This document shows, piece after piece, positions 43,343 to 52,606 of a DNA stretch of 64,000 bases. How positions within the stretch are numbered: the first letter of the stretch is position 1; each line of letters starts with the position of its first letter. The notes under the pieces were generated by a model, which was given only the letters and a program-made list of their open reading frames with translations, had not been told where the DNA came from and made no database searches. The stretch is from Cyanobacteria bacterium FACHB-471 (GTDB lineage: Bacteria; Cyanobacteriota; Cyanobacteriia; Elainellales; Elainellaceae), in contig JACJOC010000111.1 of NCBI GenBank assembly GCA_014695345.1, positions 1-64,000 on the forward strand. Reading direction: 5' to 3'. Both the position numbers and the translations under genes were made by a program.

Positions 43343-43912
43343 ATGAATCAGATCATCAGAGGGCGATTGCCTCAATTCATTACTCTGAAACGCTTCCTTG
43401 GAAGACTAACGGGAGTTCAATTCACACTCATTCCGTTACTCACTGCCATTCTTCTTGCGGCTGTCCAACAAAATTTTGTTCAAGCACAACGCCCTGCACC
43501 TGAAGCGGCCATTGTGCCAAGATTTCAACTGCATCATGTCACCCTTTCTGTGAATGATGCCGAGCGAGTTTCTCAGTGGTATGTGGATACGCTTGGGTTC
43601 ACGATTAGCGATCGCTTTACTCTCACGCGTCCTAACGGCAGCCAGGTTCAGGTCGTTCGGATAGAAACCCTTGGACTTCAAATGAACATCTCTGAATTTG
43701 ATGGTTCTGTTGCTCCTGACCGCACAGTGGATGAACAGGGATGGCGACACCTGGCGTTTCAGGTTGACAATGTAGATCAAACCTATCAACACCTACAGGC
43801 TAGTGGGGTGCAGTTTCTCACTGAACCCTTTACTTACGATCCGCCAGGCTATCGAATTGCATTTTTCAGAGATCCTGAAGGCAACATCCTGGAACTCTAT
43901 CAAGACCTATAG
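43343..43912 (+). CDS. Exported VOC (glyoxalase/bleomycin-resistance fold) protein
   Basis: 189 residues from ATG 43343. A hydrophobic signal (LTGVQFTLIPLLTAILLAAV) precedes a single VOC domain: FQLHHVTLSVNDAERVSQWY, QVDNVDQTYQHLQASGVQF and the typical end FFRDPEGNILELYQD. The first-strand His, mid-domain His (WRHLAF) and final Glu are metal-ligand candidates. Substrate unknown. It lies 26 bases after the AKR gene, in the same operon. Confidence 0.88.
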   Translation: MNQIIRGRLPQFITLKRFLGRLTGVQFTLIPLLTAILLAAVQQNFVQAQRPAPEAAIVPRFQLHHVTLSVNDAERVSQWYVDTLGFTISDRFTLTRPNGSQVQVVRIETLGLQMNISEFDGSVAPDRTVDEQGWRHLAFQVDNVDQTYQHLQASGVQFLTEPFTYDPPGYRIAFFRDPEGNILELYQDL

Positions 43913-43926
43913 CACCTGTGAACCCA

Positions 43927-44742
43927 TTAGGAGTCTTTATGCTGAAATGTCTTGCGGAGAACCCATTGCACCAGATTGGGAAGCAGTTGATTAGAAACCG
44001 CAGATAGGTTTGCAGAACCGACAACAACTTCATCTCGCTTGTGTTTTACTGCATTCCAGACTGCTTTGGCAACATCGTCAGCTTTTTCGGTCACGGGAGT
44101 GTCCACTAATTGACTGACTTGGTTTTGACGCGATCGCAAGTCATCTGCATCCTTACCCCTAAAAATGGCTCTTTCTAAGAAATTAGTTTTGATTATGTTG
44201 GGGTAGATGCCGCAAACGTGAATTCCTTTGGGCGCTAATTCAGAATGGAGCGATCGCGTCAAACCAGTCACCGCAAATTTGCTTGTAGAGTAAGGCGTTA
44301 AGTAAGGAATAGGTACGATTCCACCAATAGAGCCAACATTCACAATTGTTCCAGCCTGACGTGCCAAAAAATGAGGTAATAAAGCATGAATCGCGTGAAT
44401 GTAGCCCCAGAGATTAGTATCAATTGCTTGATGCCAATCTTCGAGCGAAAATTCCTCTGCTGGGCCGGAGATATAGATTCCAGCGTTATTGACCAGCACA
44501 TCAATAGAACCATACTGATCCAACGCTTTTTGCACCATCAGGTTTACCTGGTCAGGCTGTCTCACATCCGTAGGAATTGCAGTGGCAGAGTGCCCCGTAG
44601 CCCGAAGTTCTTGAGCTGTTGTCTCCAGACGATCAGCCTGTCGAGCTGCAAGCACAACATTATATCCGTGGCTAGCAAACAAGTGTGAAGTTGCTTTCCC
44701 GATCCCTTGAGAAGCTCCTGTAATGAGTACGGTGGAAGCCAT
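43927..44742 (-). CDS. Short-chain dehydrogenase/reductase
   Basis: 271 residues, no signal peptide. VLITGASQGIGKATSHLFA, NNAGIYISGPAEE, catalytic Ser in NVGSIGG and YSTSK, then GIYPNIIKTNF. This is a classical cytoplasmic SDR. The substrate is unknown. The C-terminal 60 residues (VVGSANLSAVSNQLLPNLVQ) are longer than in minimal SDRs and weakly hydrophobic. It is convergent with the AKR-VOC pair, with only 14 bases between the stops. Confidence 0.92.
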   Translation of the reverse strand: MASTVLITGASQGIGKATSHLFASHGYNVVLAARQADRLETTAQELRATGHSATAIPTDVRQPDQVNLMVQKALDQYGSIDVLVNNAGIYISGPAEEFSLEDWHQAIDTNLWGYIHAIHALLPHFLARQAGTIVNVGSIGGIVPIPYLTPYSTSKFAVTGLTRSLHSELAPKGIHVCGIYPNIIKTNFLERAIFRGKDADDLRSRQNQVSQLVDTPVTEKADDVAKAVWNAVKHKRDEVVVGSANLSAVSNQLLPNLVQWVLRKTFQHKDS

Positions 44743-45048
44743 ATCTGTAAGTTTTAAATGCTGCTTTCGTCTTCAGTGTGTGAAACAGTAGCTCAAGGAA
44801 GCGTCTGACTTTTGTTAGATCTTCTGTAAGTGACCAGGGCCATCAAAGTCATGAGAAGAATGAGTTTTTGTTGACGACATCACTTTTTAACTTTTCGTAA
44901 TCTCATCCTATAGACTTGCAGGCAGCTTAGACCCATAGACAGACTGCAACAACTTGTTAAGTTCCTAGCATAGGAGACATAAGCGCAAGCAAATGCAAGC
45001 GCAAGACAAACATCGTTTTCAAACAAATGTTTTTTTGGAGAGACAATC
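44743..45048. other. Divergent promoter region of SDR and hli genes
   Basis: About 306 bases without a gene. It contains direct repeats of GCGCAAG and AAATGCAAGCGCAAG (44980-45010) just upstream of the HLIP gene. I searched by eye for an RpaB-type HLR1 site and saw no clear match. No other structure noted. Confidence 0.4.
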
Positions 45049-45291
45049 ATGGAAACTAAAACTCGCTCTAATACTACAGAAACTCGTTCCTCTACCGATT
45101 TGCCTCCTGTTGCACAGGAATATAATGGCGTAGATCGTAATGCCTTTCTATTCGGCTGGACTCCTCAAGCGGAACTGTGGAATGGACGGTTAGCAATGAT
45201 CGGATTCCTCGCTTATCTGCTATGGGATGCGGCTGGTTACAGTGTGTTGCGTAATGTACTGCATCTTCTGCCCCAGTACGTTGTACGCTAG
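45049..45291 (+). CDS. High-light-inducible protein (HLIP/SCP)
   Basis: 80 residues. A polar Thr/Ser-rich start, then FLFGWTPQAELWNGRLAMIG, the chlorophyll-binding ExxNGRxAMIG helix of the CAB/ELIP/HLIP superfamily (about 35-65), and a short tail. It inserts once in the thylakoid membrane, binds chlorophyll and carotenoid and protects photosystems in high light. TTGGAGAGACAATC precedes the ATG. A strong terminator follows at 45418. Confidence 0.95.
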   Translation: METKTRSNTTETRSSTDLPPVAQEYNGVDRNAFLFGWTPQAELWNGRLAMIGFLAYLLWDAAGYSVLRNVLHLLPQYVVR

Positions 45292-45417
45292 GTCGCAATT
45301 AAGAGCAGTTTCGTAGCGCTGATTACTTCAGCTAAGACAACTTAGGTTGAACCAAAGTCTTCTGAGGTAGAGCGTAGGGGTAATGCTCCTCCGTCCTACT
45401 CCAGAAGACTTTATACG

Positions 45418-45452
45418 TGAATGGTAGTGTGGCTCAGCCACACTACCATTCA
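45418..45452 (+). terminator. Terminator hairpin after the HLIP gene
   Basis: TGAATGGTAGTGTGGC pairs perfectly with GCCACACTACCATTCA around TCA and is followed by TGTTTTTGC. The 16-bp stem and T run fit a factor-independent terminator on the plus strand. A 60-codon frame that starts inside the stem (45421-45603) is not called. Confidence 0.75.
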
Positions 45453-45606
45453 TGTTTTTGCAAGTCATTTGTGCAAGAGGTCTTTTGATCAAGGCGAACA
45501 GATACCCATCGTTATTATTACAGCTCGTGATATTGGCTATGGGCGATCACCCTTAGAAAAGAAAGTACTCGCCAAAATGCGATCGCGCATTGTATTATTC
45601 TGACGC

Positions 45607-45924
45607 TCATCCCTTGGCGATCTGTAAGCTCTGAACTTTTCCGGTTGTCTCAACCAAATCATCTAGCTGTAGGGCTTCTGGCGCATCTTGAGTAGCTAGA
45701 TCTACCCAAACGCGATATTTTTCCGTTGAAACGGTGATGGCGACTTCATGATTTCGGTTAGAAATCTCACAGCCCAGCGTATATGCTTTCAGCCGTTCTT
45801 TTGCGTCAAAAGATTTAGTCAGTTTGTAAAGCTTTCCCTGATAACTCATACCTTGGTAGATGCTTCCCTCAAAATAGAAGCTAAACAAACGAATAGAGGG
45901 TTCGTGGATGACGACAGGAAGCAT
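45607..45924 (-). CDS. Conserved-looking hypothetical protein
   Basis: 105 residues from the ATG at 45922-45924; a GTG at 45969 with GAGG eight bases upstream would give 120. Beta-rich pattern: PSIRLFSFYFEGSIYQGMSY, then HEVAITVSTEKYRVWVDLA and an acidic end. No signal or membrane helix. Family not recognised. It lies between the HLIP gene and the methylase gene, convergent with the former. Confidence 0.6.
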   Translation of the reverse strand: MLPVVIHEPSIRLFSFYFEGSIYQGMSYQGKLYKLTKSFDAKERLKAYTLGCEISNRNHEVAITVSTEKYRVWVDLATQDAPEALQLDDLVETTGKVQSLQIAKG

Positions 45925-46019
45925 AACAGGACTCACTCCGAAACATATGCTTAGTTTCTCAAATTTCACCCCAAAACCTCATCCGCCTGATTGCTCAACT
46001 TACTCAGCCACATAGTCGA

Positions 46020-46823
46020 ATGAAGATTAGAAGCCCGCTTCGTTATCCCGGTGGTAAATCAAAGGCTCTTGCTCAAATTATTCCTCATGTGCCACTGGAT
46101 TTTACGGAATATCGAGAGCCTTTCGTGGGAGGAGGATCAGTATTTTTAGGGATTAAGCAGCTAAACAACTCAGTTAAGTCTTATTGGATCAATGACTTAA
46201 ATCATGATTTGTACTGTTTTTGGCAAAGTGCCAGAGATGACATTGAAGCTTTGGCAGAGAAAGTAACAGAAATCAAGCAGAAATATACGGACGGACGAGA
46301 ATTATTTGAATACTTCACTTGTGCAGATTTGAAGCTCAATGAATTTGGGCGGGCGGTTAGATTCTTTGTGTTGAACCGGATTACTTTTTCTGGCACGGTA
46401 GATTCGGGTGGATATTCTCAGCAAGCTTTTGAGCGTAGGTTTACGGATTCCTCAATTAGCAGGCTGCGACAAATTTCTCCGCTTTTAGGCTCTGTTCAAA
46501 TCACTAATCAAGATTATGCAGAGCTGCTATTCCAGGAGGGAGATAGGGTGTTTATCTTCCTTGATCCGCCCTATTTCAATGCGACAAAATCGCGGCTCTA
46601 TGGGTTTCGAGGAGGATTGCACACCTCTTTTGATCATGAGCGTTTCGCTGCAAACATGCGGCGATGCTCCCACAAATGGCTGATTACTTATGATGATTCT
46701 CCTAAAATCCGCAAGCTATTCAGCTTTGCCAACATTGTTGAATGGACGCTGCAATATGGCATGAACAACTACAAGCAAGAATTTGCTGCTAAAGGTAAGG
46801 AGTTGATGATCAAGAATTACTGA
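46020..46823 (+). CDS. Dam-type DNA adenine-N6 methyltransferase
   Basis: 267 residues, D12 class. PLRYPGGKSKALAQIIPHV (FxGxK-like), EPFVGGGSVFLGIKQ (SAM loop), a helical target-recognition part, and the catalytic IFLDPPYFNATK (DPPY). No restriction gene adjoins it, so it looks like an orphan methylase. Dam relatives usually modify GATC, which is inside every HIP1 octamer; that specificity is inferred. A 26-bp HIP1-centred palindrome lies 233 bases downstream. Confidence 0.92.
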   Translation: MKIRSPLRYPGGKSKALAQIIPHVPLDFTEYREPFVGGGSVFLGIKQLNNSVKSYWINDLNHDLYCFWQSARDDIEALAEKVTEIKQKYTDGRELFEYFTCADLKLNEFGRAVRFFVLNRITFSGTVDSGGYSQQAFERRFTDSSISRLRQISPLLGSVQITNQDYAELLFQEGDRVFIFLDPPYFNATKSRLYGFRGGLHTSFDHERFAANMRRCSHKWLITYDDSPKIRKLFSFANIVEWTLQYGMNNYKQEFAAKGKELMIKNY

Positions 46824-47134
46824 TTAGCAGGGCTATGATTAGCGACGATCCACTCGTCAAGAACCAGGAGAGGTGAGTATGAGGCAACATGGATAGGGGT
46901 AGCGCCAGAGATGCGAGTAACCCTATGCGGACGATGGACTTTGCCAATGGAGTCATGTGTAATTCCTTACCAAAGAAGCTCTAGCAGAGGGGTTTTGGGT
47001 AAGGGCGCAAAGATAATGTGTACCTAATCATAACTTCCTATGTTGTTAAGAAAATGGGCAATGGGCGATCGCCCATTGCCCAATAAACTCATGTCAAACG
47101 TTGTGAGCTTATAGTTTCACATTGCTTTACTCAC
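46824..47134. other. Convergent intergenic region with HIP1-centred palindrome
   Basis: Between the convergent methylase and phoX genes. At 47056-47081 there is a 26-base perfect palindrome centred on GCGATCGC, with arms GGGCAATGGGCGA. It could fold as a terminator in both directions but has no T run. The rest shows no gene. Confidence 0.65.
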
Positions 47135-49354
47135 TTAAGTAGTCAATCTGCCGCCATCAGTGCGCCGAATTGCAATCACCGCAGGCTTGGGTGGGTCATT
47201 TGCAACTTTGCTGGGCCAGTTGGAGCCAATTGGCACTTCGCGAGTTTGCTTAAACTCTTGCCCATCTGTGGTTTTCATTGCATATTCCCGTGTCTCTGCG
47301 GCTCCATCTGTCCGAATGCCGCCGATTTCACCAGGGTGCTGGACTGCGAGGAATAGAGTTTGCTGGTCACGGGTAAAGAAAGGTCCGGTTGTTTCACTGT
47401 CAATTGGCCCCATGCCAAACAAGAACGCCTTGCCTGCGTCGTTTCCAGAAGTTGGAATGAACCAAATGGAGTTATTGCCAAACAAACCTCTCAAATTGGA
47501 CTGACTCACTGCCTCACCGTTTTCGTCAACTCGGCTAGGAACAGCGCGGTTGTGTTTGTCAGAAGACATGTCTGTCACCATCCAAAGGTTGCCGCTAGCG
47601 TCAATCTCCAGATTGTCGGGGTTGGCGAAACCTAAACCTCCTTCGGCAGGTTCACCACCCAGCGCTACCATTTCCCAGGTAAAGGTCATGGCTGCTGGTT
47701 CGTTGCTATCTTCGTTGAGCCGCATAATCCAGCCATATTCATAGGATGTTTCACTATTGGGTCCAACGAAAATGCGCTTGTCAGGGCCACCATCACCCCC
47801 AGAGGTTCCAGAAGTGTAGGTGATAAACAGCGTTCCATCGGGTCTAACGTCAGTGTCTTCAGGACGAGCGGTTGCTGTAACCCCGGCTGCGTTTGCTGCG
47901 TAGTGAGCGTCAATTAAAATTGCACCCTGACGTTCGCGATCGGTGCCTGAGTAAAGCTGTCCTAGCGTGCTGAACTGCTGTTTGAACTGTTGCACCGCTT
48001 CATCGCTATCTACTTTCACGATGCCACCGTCAGGGCGATTGGGCAGAGGAATCATGCCGCCCTCAATGGTGCTGGGCAGGTCAGGGTTGACTGGCGTATC
48101 GGGAGCTAGAGCAATCCAGCTACCCGTACCGTCTTCATTAAATTTTGCGCCATACAGCATTCCTGATGCCAGCAGGCGAGAGTTAGCTTTGGACTGGGGA
48201 TCGCTGACGGTGCCAGTGCTGACAAACTTGTAGAGGTGTCCGCCCCGGCGATCGCATCCAGAATAGAAAGCCAGTTGCTTGCCTGCTTCTGCCCGAACAC
48301 CGACTGCCTCGTGGCGATAGCGTCCCAGCCAAGTGTGCTTTACTCCGTAGTCGTTGGGGTTAGCCGGATCGACCTCTACAACCCAGCCGTATTTGTTGCC
48401 AGCTAGCCCAATCACATTGCCCTGTCCACCAACATCCTCATCGTCGATCACGAATGTCTTGTCGCCTGGGGACATGGAACTGCCATCAGCGTAGACGGGT
48501 TCTGGCACCTGAGCCTGGAAATTTTCCTCGGCACTCAGTACTGTTCCCCAAGGGGTGGTGCCGCCTGAGCAGTTGCCAAAGCTACCGATGATGCGATCGC
48601 CTAGTCCATCGGTGTAGCCCTGTACTCTGGTTTTGCGGAACACAGCCGTAGCCGGACCAGTTGAGCTGAGATAGCGACCGTCATCCAAGCCAGAAGCGCC
48701 TGTGATGCGGCGATCGGTGGCTGAGTTGGTGCGCTCCCAAACGCCGTCTGCGTTCTTACGAATCGAGATGACGCTGAGTCCCTGGTCAACCAGCGCTTCT
48801 ACCGAAATCTCACGAATCTGGGCCTTGATTGGGTCGTTGTCATCTAGAGAATAAGCATCAATTCCGTCTTCTCCGGCAGCTTCGAGCGCAGCTTGAACCT
48901 GCTCAAACGGTAGAACCTTCCCAAGCACAGGTTCATAACTTGGAATCCAGGCAAGCGGGCTAACATATTCATGGTTAACGGTCAGATAACCTTCACCTTT
49001 GCCCGTTTCCACAAAAGACAAGTAGTCATTGTTGTAACCAAAGCGAGAATCTCCAACTGGCTCACCCCAAGCTGCAATCACGTCATAGGTGAAGCCATCA
49101 GGTAGCACAACATCGTCTACAACAGCGTAGCTGCTGTATTCAGAAACCTGATTTGCAATATCAACACCGCTCGTCTCAAGCGGCATGGGTCCTTTTACTG
49201 GAATAAAACTTAGTCCATCGAGGCTGCTAGCCTGTGCTGCACCCGCTTGAAAGGGCATCGAAAACCTTTGCCCCATTTGAGCCACCGGGCCGAGAGCAAT
49301 CGAGCCTGCGCTCGCTCCCAAGAACATGAGAAAGTGTCGGCGTTTAAGAGTCAT
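47135..49354 (-). CDS. phoX: PhoX-type alkaline phosphatase (Tat-exported)
   Basis: 739 residues. Twin-arginine signal LKRRHFLMFLGASAGSIALG. The body is the DUF839/PhoX beta-propeller: GYLTVNHEYVSPLAW, FGNCSGGTTPWGTVLSAEEN, GHLYKFVS, RPEDTDVRPDGTLFITYT and PDNLEIDASGNLWMVTDMSS. PhoX enzymes are Ca/Fe-dependent phosphatases that free phosphate from organic esters outside the cytoplasm. The length is usual for the cyanobacterial form. It stands alone; its upstream region has a hairpin and weak Pho-box-like words. Confidence 0.9.
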   Translation of the reverse strand: MTLKRRHFLMFLGASAGSIALGPVAQMGQRFSMPFQAGAAQASSLDGLSFIPVKGPMPLETSGVDIANQVSEYSSYAVVDDVVLPDGFTYDVIAAWGEPVGDSRFGYNNDYLSFVETGKGEGYLTVNHEYVSPLAWIPSYEPVLGKVLPFEQVQAALEAAGEDGIDAYSLDDNDPIKAQIREISVEALVDQGLSVISIRKNADGVWERTNSATDRRITGASGLDDGRYLSSTGPATAVFRKTRVQGYTDGLGDRIIGSFGNCSGGTTPWGTVLSAEENFQAQVPEPVYADGSSMSPGDKTFVIDDEDVGGQGNVIGLAGNKYGWVVEVDPANPNDYGVKHTWLGRYRHEAVGVRAEAGKQLAFYSGCDRRGGHLYKFVSTGTVSDPQSKANSRLLASGMLYGAKFNEDGTGSWIALAPDTPVNPDLPSTIEGGMIPLPNRPDGGIVKVDSDEAVQQFKQQFSTLGQLYSGTDRERQGAILIDAHYAANAAGVTATARPEDTDVRPDGTLFITYTSGTSGGDGGPDKRIFVGPNSETSYEYGWIMRLNEDSNEPAAMTFTWEMVALGGEPAEGGLGFANPDNLEIDASGNLWMVTDMSSDKHNRAVPSRVDENGEAVSQSNLRGLFGNNSIWFIPTSGNDAGKAFLFGMGPIDSETTGPFFTRDQQTLFLAVQHPGEIGGIRTDGAAETREYAMKTTDGQEFKQTREVPIGSNWPSKVANDPPKPAVIAIRRTDGGRLTT

Positions 49355-49758
49355 ATTCGTGTGTTTCTCTCTACAGGATCTCTACCCAAACAGGTTCCGA
49401 TGCCTTCCTTCAGACTGTCATCTGTTCAAAAGGCATCGGTTAATAAATACCCATGATGAGAGAATTTACATAAGTTAATTTAAGAGACGGTAATCTTAGG
49501 ATTAAAACCTGAGTTTTGATCTGGGAAACAATCTATAGATTTCTCAAGTTTTTTGTTTCTGATCGTAAGTCTTGCCTGATTTACAACAAGTCATCAGAAA
49601 TTGGGCGGAAAACGAAATTTTGGCATGAATGCAGGAATTGGAGCTTGATGTAAGTCCTGCATTGGAACAATGCTGAACTGAAACTAAGTCTCTAACTTCG
49701 AGTGCAGAATGAACTATCAAACTCCGCTAAAACTCTCGACTGACAGGTCATATTACCT
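49355..49758. other. Divergent promoter region of phoX and the FecR gene
   Basis: On the phoX side, CCGATGCCTT (49397-49406) and AAGGCATCGG (49430-49439) form a 10-bp stem with a 23-base loop, probably in the phoX leader. Read on the minus strand, CTTAAATTAAC and TATTAACC words at about 49445-49485 are loosely like cyanobacterial Pho boxes, but three regular 8-base repeats are not seen. No gene. Confidence 0.4.
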
Positions 49759-50763
49759 ATGAATACGCTCACACATTTGCTGCATTTGCCTACTGTTCTA
49801 ACTGTGAAGGGGTTGCTGCTGGCAGGTGGTTTGATAGTGGGTGTGTCACCTGCTTGGGCCGGAGGGGGTGGGACGCTACAGCAGCCTCGCTATCTGGAAG
49901 TGAGAGAGGTGCAGGGCAGTGTCACTTCGCAGCAGCGTCCTGTGCAGGTGGGCGATCGCGTTCAGTCCCAGGCAACGGCCATCACAACAGGCGAAGATTC
50001 TGGTACCACACTAGTCTTAGACAACAACAGCGGCACTGTTGCAGTTGCAGAAAATACTCAGTTGGCAGTGGATCAAGTCGCTACCACGCCCACGGGTGGG
50101 CAACAAACCGAACTCTCGCTGCAAGAAGGAGAAGTGAGAGCCAACATTCAAACCTTTACAAACCCAGAATCTAGCTTTCGGGTAAATACTCCTGCTGGAG
50201 TCGCAGGCGTTCGCGGTACGGAGTTTAGCGTTGTTGTGCTGCCAACGGGCGAAACCAGAGTCACCACCTTTGAAGGGTCCGTGGAGGTGACAGCCCAGGG
50301 GCAAACTGAGCTGATTCAACCAGGTTATTTCAGCCAGCTTACCCCCGGTCAGCCTCCTACAGAGCCACGTCCTGCGCCCGGAGATACTCGCCTCAGTCTC
50401 CAGTTTTTGACCGAAGCCGGAGTCGAGCGGCTACAGATTTCGGCAACGGTACCTCCTAGAAGTCAGGTTTTAGTCAATCAGCAGTCGTTGCCCGTCAGTT
50501 CAACAGGGGAAGTAAGCGCGGTAGTCGATGTGCCAAGCGATCGCCTCCTGCGGATGGTCGTGCGGGACCCGTTTGGTATTGAGCAAGTTTATGAGTTGGC
50601 ATTACCGATGATGGCGCTACCTGAATCGCAAGCGACTCCCTCAGAAACAGAGCCAGAGGAAACAGATTCCTTAGAAGCACCGGAAGAAGCAGAGCCAGAG
50701 GACACAATGCTAGAACGTACAATGCCAAACCAAGCTCCATCCATCGCTCCGCAAGAATCATGA
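49759..50763 (+). CDS. Exported FecR-domain protein
   Basis: 334 residues. Signal peptide (VKGLLLAGGLIVGVSPAWAG), then a FecR domain: VQGSVTSQQRPVQVGDRVQS, QVGDR-type strand, VRANIQTFTNPESSFRVNTP, AGVRGTEFSVVV, TTFEGSVEVTAQG. A Glu/Pro-rich tail (about 285-334) follows. In cyanobacteria such proteins often stand next to CHASE2-type proteins and act at the cell surface rather than with a FecI sigma factor; neither lies here. Function unknown. Confidence 0.88.
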   Translation: MNTLTHLLHLPTVLTVKGLLLAGGLIVGVSPAWAGGGGTLQQPRYLEVREVQGSVTSQQRPVQVGDRVQSQATAITTGEDSGTTLVLDNNSGTVAVAENTQLAVDQVATTPTGGQQTELSLQEGEVRANIQTFTNPESSFRVNTPAGVAGVRGTEFSVVVLPTGETRVTTFEGSVEVTAQGQTELIQPGYFSQLTPGQPPTEPRPAPGDTRLSLQFLTEAGVERLQISATVPPRSQVLVNQQSLPVSSTGEVSAVVDVPSDRLLRMVVRDPFGIEQVYELALPMMALPESQATPSETEPEETDSLEAPEEAEPEDTMLERTMPNQAPSIAPQES

Positions 50764-50871
50764 GCCAAACAAACGGCGGGTGGGCATCGCCATCCGCTCG
50801 ATTGTCATCCGCCCGATGGACAAGTTGCTCCGGCTAACAGAAGCACGCTTCGTCTGATTTTTGGAGTGAAA

Positions 50872-50973
50872 ATGCTGACGCTTGTTGTCTTGGCGATCGC
50901 TCAACTGTCACCTCTTTCCTTCCAATTTGGTGCTTTAATCCACCCAAAGATTGATTTCTTTTCATTTGCCTGA
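50872..50973 (+). CDS. Possible small hydrophobic ORF, 33 codons
   Basis: ATG at 50872 lies five bases after GGAG. The peptide begins MLTLVVLAIAQLSPLSFQFG, is hydrophobic, and ends at a TGA. It contains a HIP1 octamer. It might be a real small membrane peptide or the remnant of a larger gene downstream of FecR. No family recognised. The rest of the 456-base region 50764-51219 holds no other gene I can support. Confidence 0.3.
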   Translation: MLTLVVLAIAQLSPLSFQFGALIHPKIDFFSFA

Positions 50974-51219
50974 AACTACTTAAAACTAAGTTTAGACTTG
51001 TATAGAGTTGTGCTTAAAAGAGACTTTAATTAGCATCAAGTAGCATCAGGGGCATTCACAAGCACGTTCATTAAATCTTATTGGGGCATCTACCCAGCAT
51101 CAAGCTTGAACCAAGATTTTTTTTGGTTGTTGCAAAAAAATCAGGTACGGCAAGCTAAGTATAAACTGTACATGAACTCGTACTCATGCTGACTGCATTT
51201 CCACACTTAAATTAGGTTT

Positions 51220-52419
51220 ATGTCAGACGGCGCTTCCTATATCTTGTTGGTAGACGACGACCCAAGTAACTTGTTTCTGTTAGAAGCACTGCTTCGTTCT
51301 CATGGGTATTCAACCCAGTCCGCCAAATCAGGATTGGAAGCGTTGGCGATCGCTCGTACTGAGCAGCCCAGCATGATCTTGCTGGATGTCATGATGCCGG
51401 GAATGGATGGCTTTGAGGTCTGTCGAGAGCTACGCGCAGATACTCAGCTACAGGCTACTCCCGTAATTTTTCTCACCGCTCTGGCAGACGAACAGTCTCA
51501 CCTTATGGGGCTACAGGTCATGGGTGATGACTACTTTACAAAGCCCGTTGACCAGCGCTTATTGCTCACCAAGGTTGCCAGCACGCTGCAACTACAGCAG
51601 TTCCGAGATGTTCAGGGACAGGCAAACCTGGCAAAGCCAGTCTCAGCTCAGCCTACCGAGAACGGACAAGTTCCAAAAGAATTGGAACACCAGGATGAGA
51701 CGGTTGAGCAGGTGAGTGAGGCGTTGCTTGATAAACTGCGCCTGTTTGTGCCAGATCAGCTCTTGTCGCGCATTGCGCCCGCAGGCTTAGATTCCATTCA
51801 GGTTGGCAACGCCACCGAAGCAGAAGTCACCATCCTCTTTTCTGATATTCGAGAATTTACTGCCATTGCTGAGTCTCAACCCGCCAGTGAAACTTTTGAC
51901 TGGTTAAATGCTTTCTTTAAACGCATGGACGAAGCAATCAAAACTCATCATGGCTTTATTGATAAGTACCTCGGTGATGCAATCATGGCAGTGTTTGATC
52001 GTCCTCACCAGCACGCTCAAGATGCCCTTACAGCGGCGATCGCCATGCAGCAAACTCTGAGTGAATTTAACCGTGGACGGACTCGGTTCAACTTAGAAGA
52101 CCCGATTCGCATTGGCATTGGCATTCACACGGGTCTTGCCATCATTGGCACACTCGGTTCAGAGCAGCGAATGGACTCTACTGTAATTGGAGATGTCGTC
52201 AATACGGCTGCCCGTCTGGAAGAACTCACAAAGTTTTATGGTTGTTCTGTTCTCCTCAGTGAATCAGTGATTGATCAACTTCAGCAACCTGAACTATTTA
52301 ACTTTAAGTGGCTTGACTGCGTTGCACCTCGGGGAAAGCAGCAGCAAAGTAATTTATATCAGCTCTTGGGAATGCAAATGCCTGCTTGCCCTGGCACTCA
52401 TTGTGAAGTAGTGAGTTAA
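51220..52419 (+). CDS. Response regulator with adenylate cyclase output
   Basis: 399 residues. Receiver domain (1-125): LLVDDDPSN, phosphoacceptor Asp in ILLDVMMPGMDGFEV, Thr in FLTA and Lys in FTKPVD, all intact. A Gln/Glu-rich linker (about 130-170) precedes a class III cyclase domain: metal Asp in FSDIREFT and GDAIMAVF, Lys in FIDKYLGDA, Thr in DSTVIGDVVNTAARLE, and the transition-state Asn/Arg in that segment. The Lys/Thr pair suggests an ATP-using class IIIb adenylate cyclase. It likely makes cAMP when phosphorylated. The hybrid kinase gene follows after 187 bases and could be its partner. Confidence 0.93.
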   Translation: MSDGASYILLVDDDPSNLFLLEALLRSHGYSTQSAKSGLEALAIARTEQPSMILLDVMMPGMDGFEVCRELRADTQLQATPVIFLTALADEQSHLMGLQVMGDDYFTKPVDQRLLLTKVASTLQLQQFRDVQGQANLAKPVSAQPTENGQVPKELEHQDETVEQVSEALLDKLRLFVPDQLLSRIAPAGLDSIQVGNATEAEVTILFSDIREFTAIAESQPASETFDWLNAFFKRMDEAIKTHHGFIDKYLGDAIMAVFDRPHQHAQDALTAAIAMQQTLSEFNRGRTRFNLEDPIRIGIGIHTGLAIIGTLGSEQRMDSTVIGDVVNTAARLEELTKFYGCSVLLSESVIDQLQQPELFNFKWLDCVAPRGKQQQSNLYQLLGMQMPACPGTHCEVVS

Positions 52420-52606
52420 TGCAGGTGTGCTTTTGGCGTTTGTGCGGTGACAGTAAGTAACGGTTGATTACTAAGATCGATATCAACTATCAAGAGATTC
52501 TTGATATTGGCAAATTTAGGCAGAGGGGTGAGATACCATATCCGCTTGGGTAGTTAAAACCTGAGCGGTTTTGGCTTTTGGTGCAACCTCCTCAACCGAG
52601 GATCTT

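Noticed and set aside
45421-45603. 60-codon plus-strand frame after the HLIP gene.
   Set aside because: It starts inside the stem of a terminator and shows no protein-like pattern.
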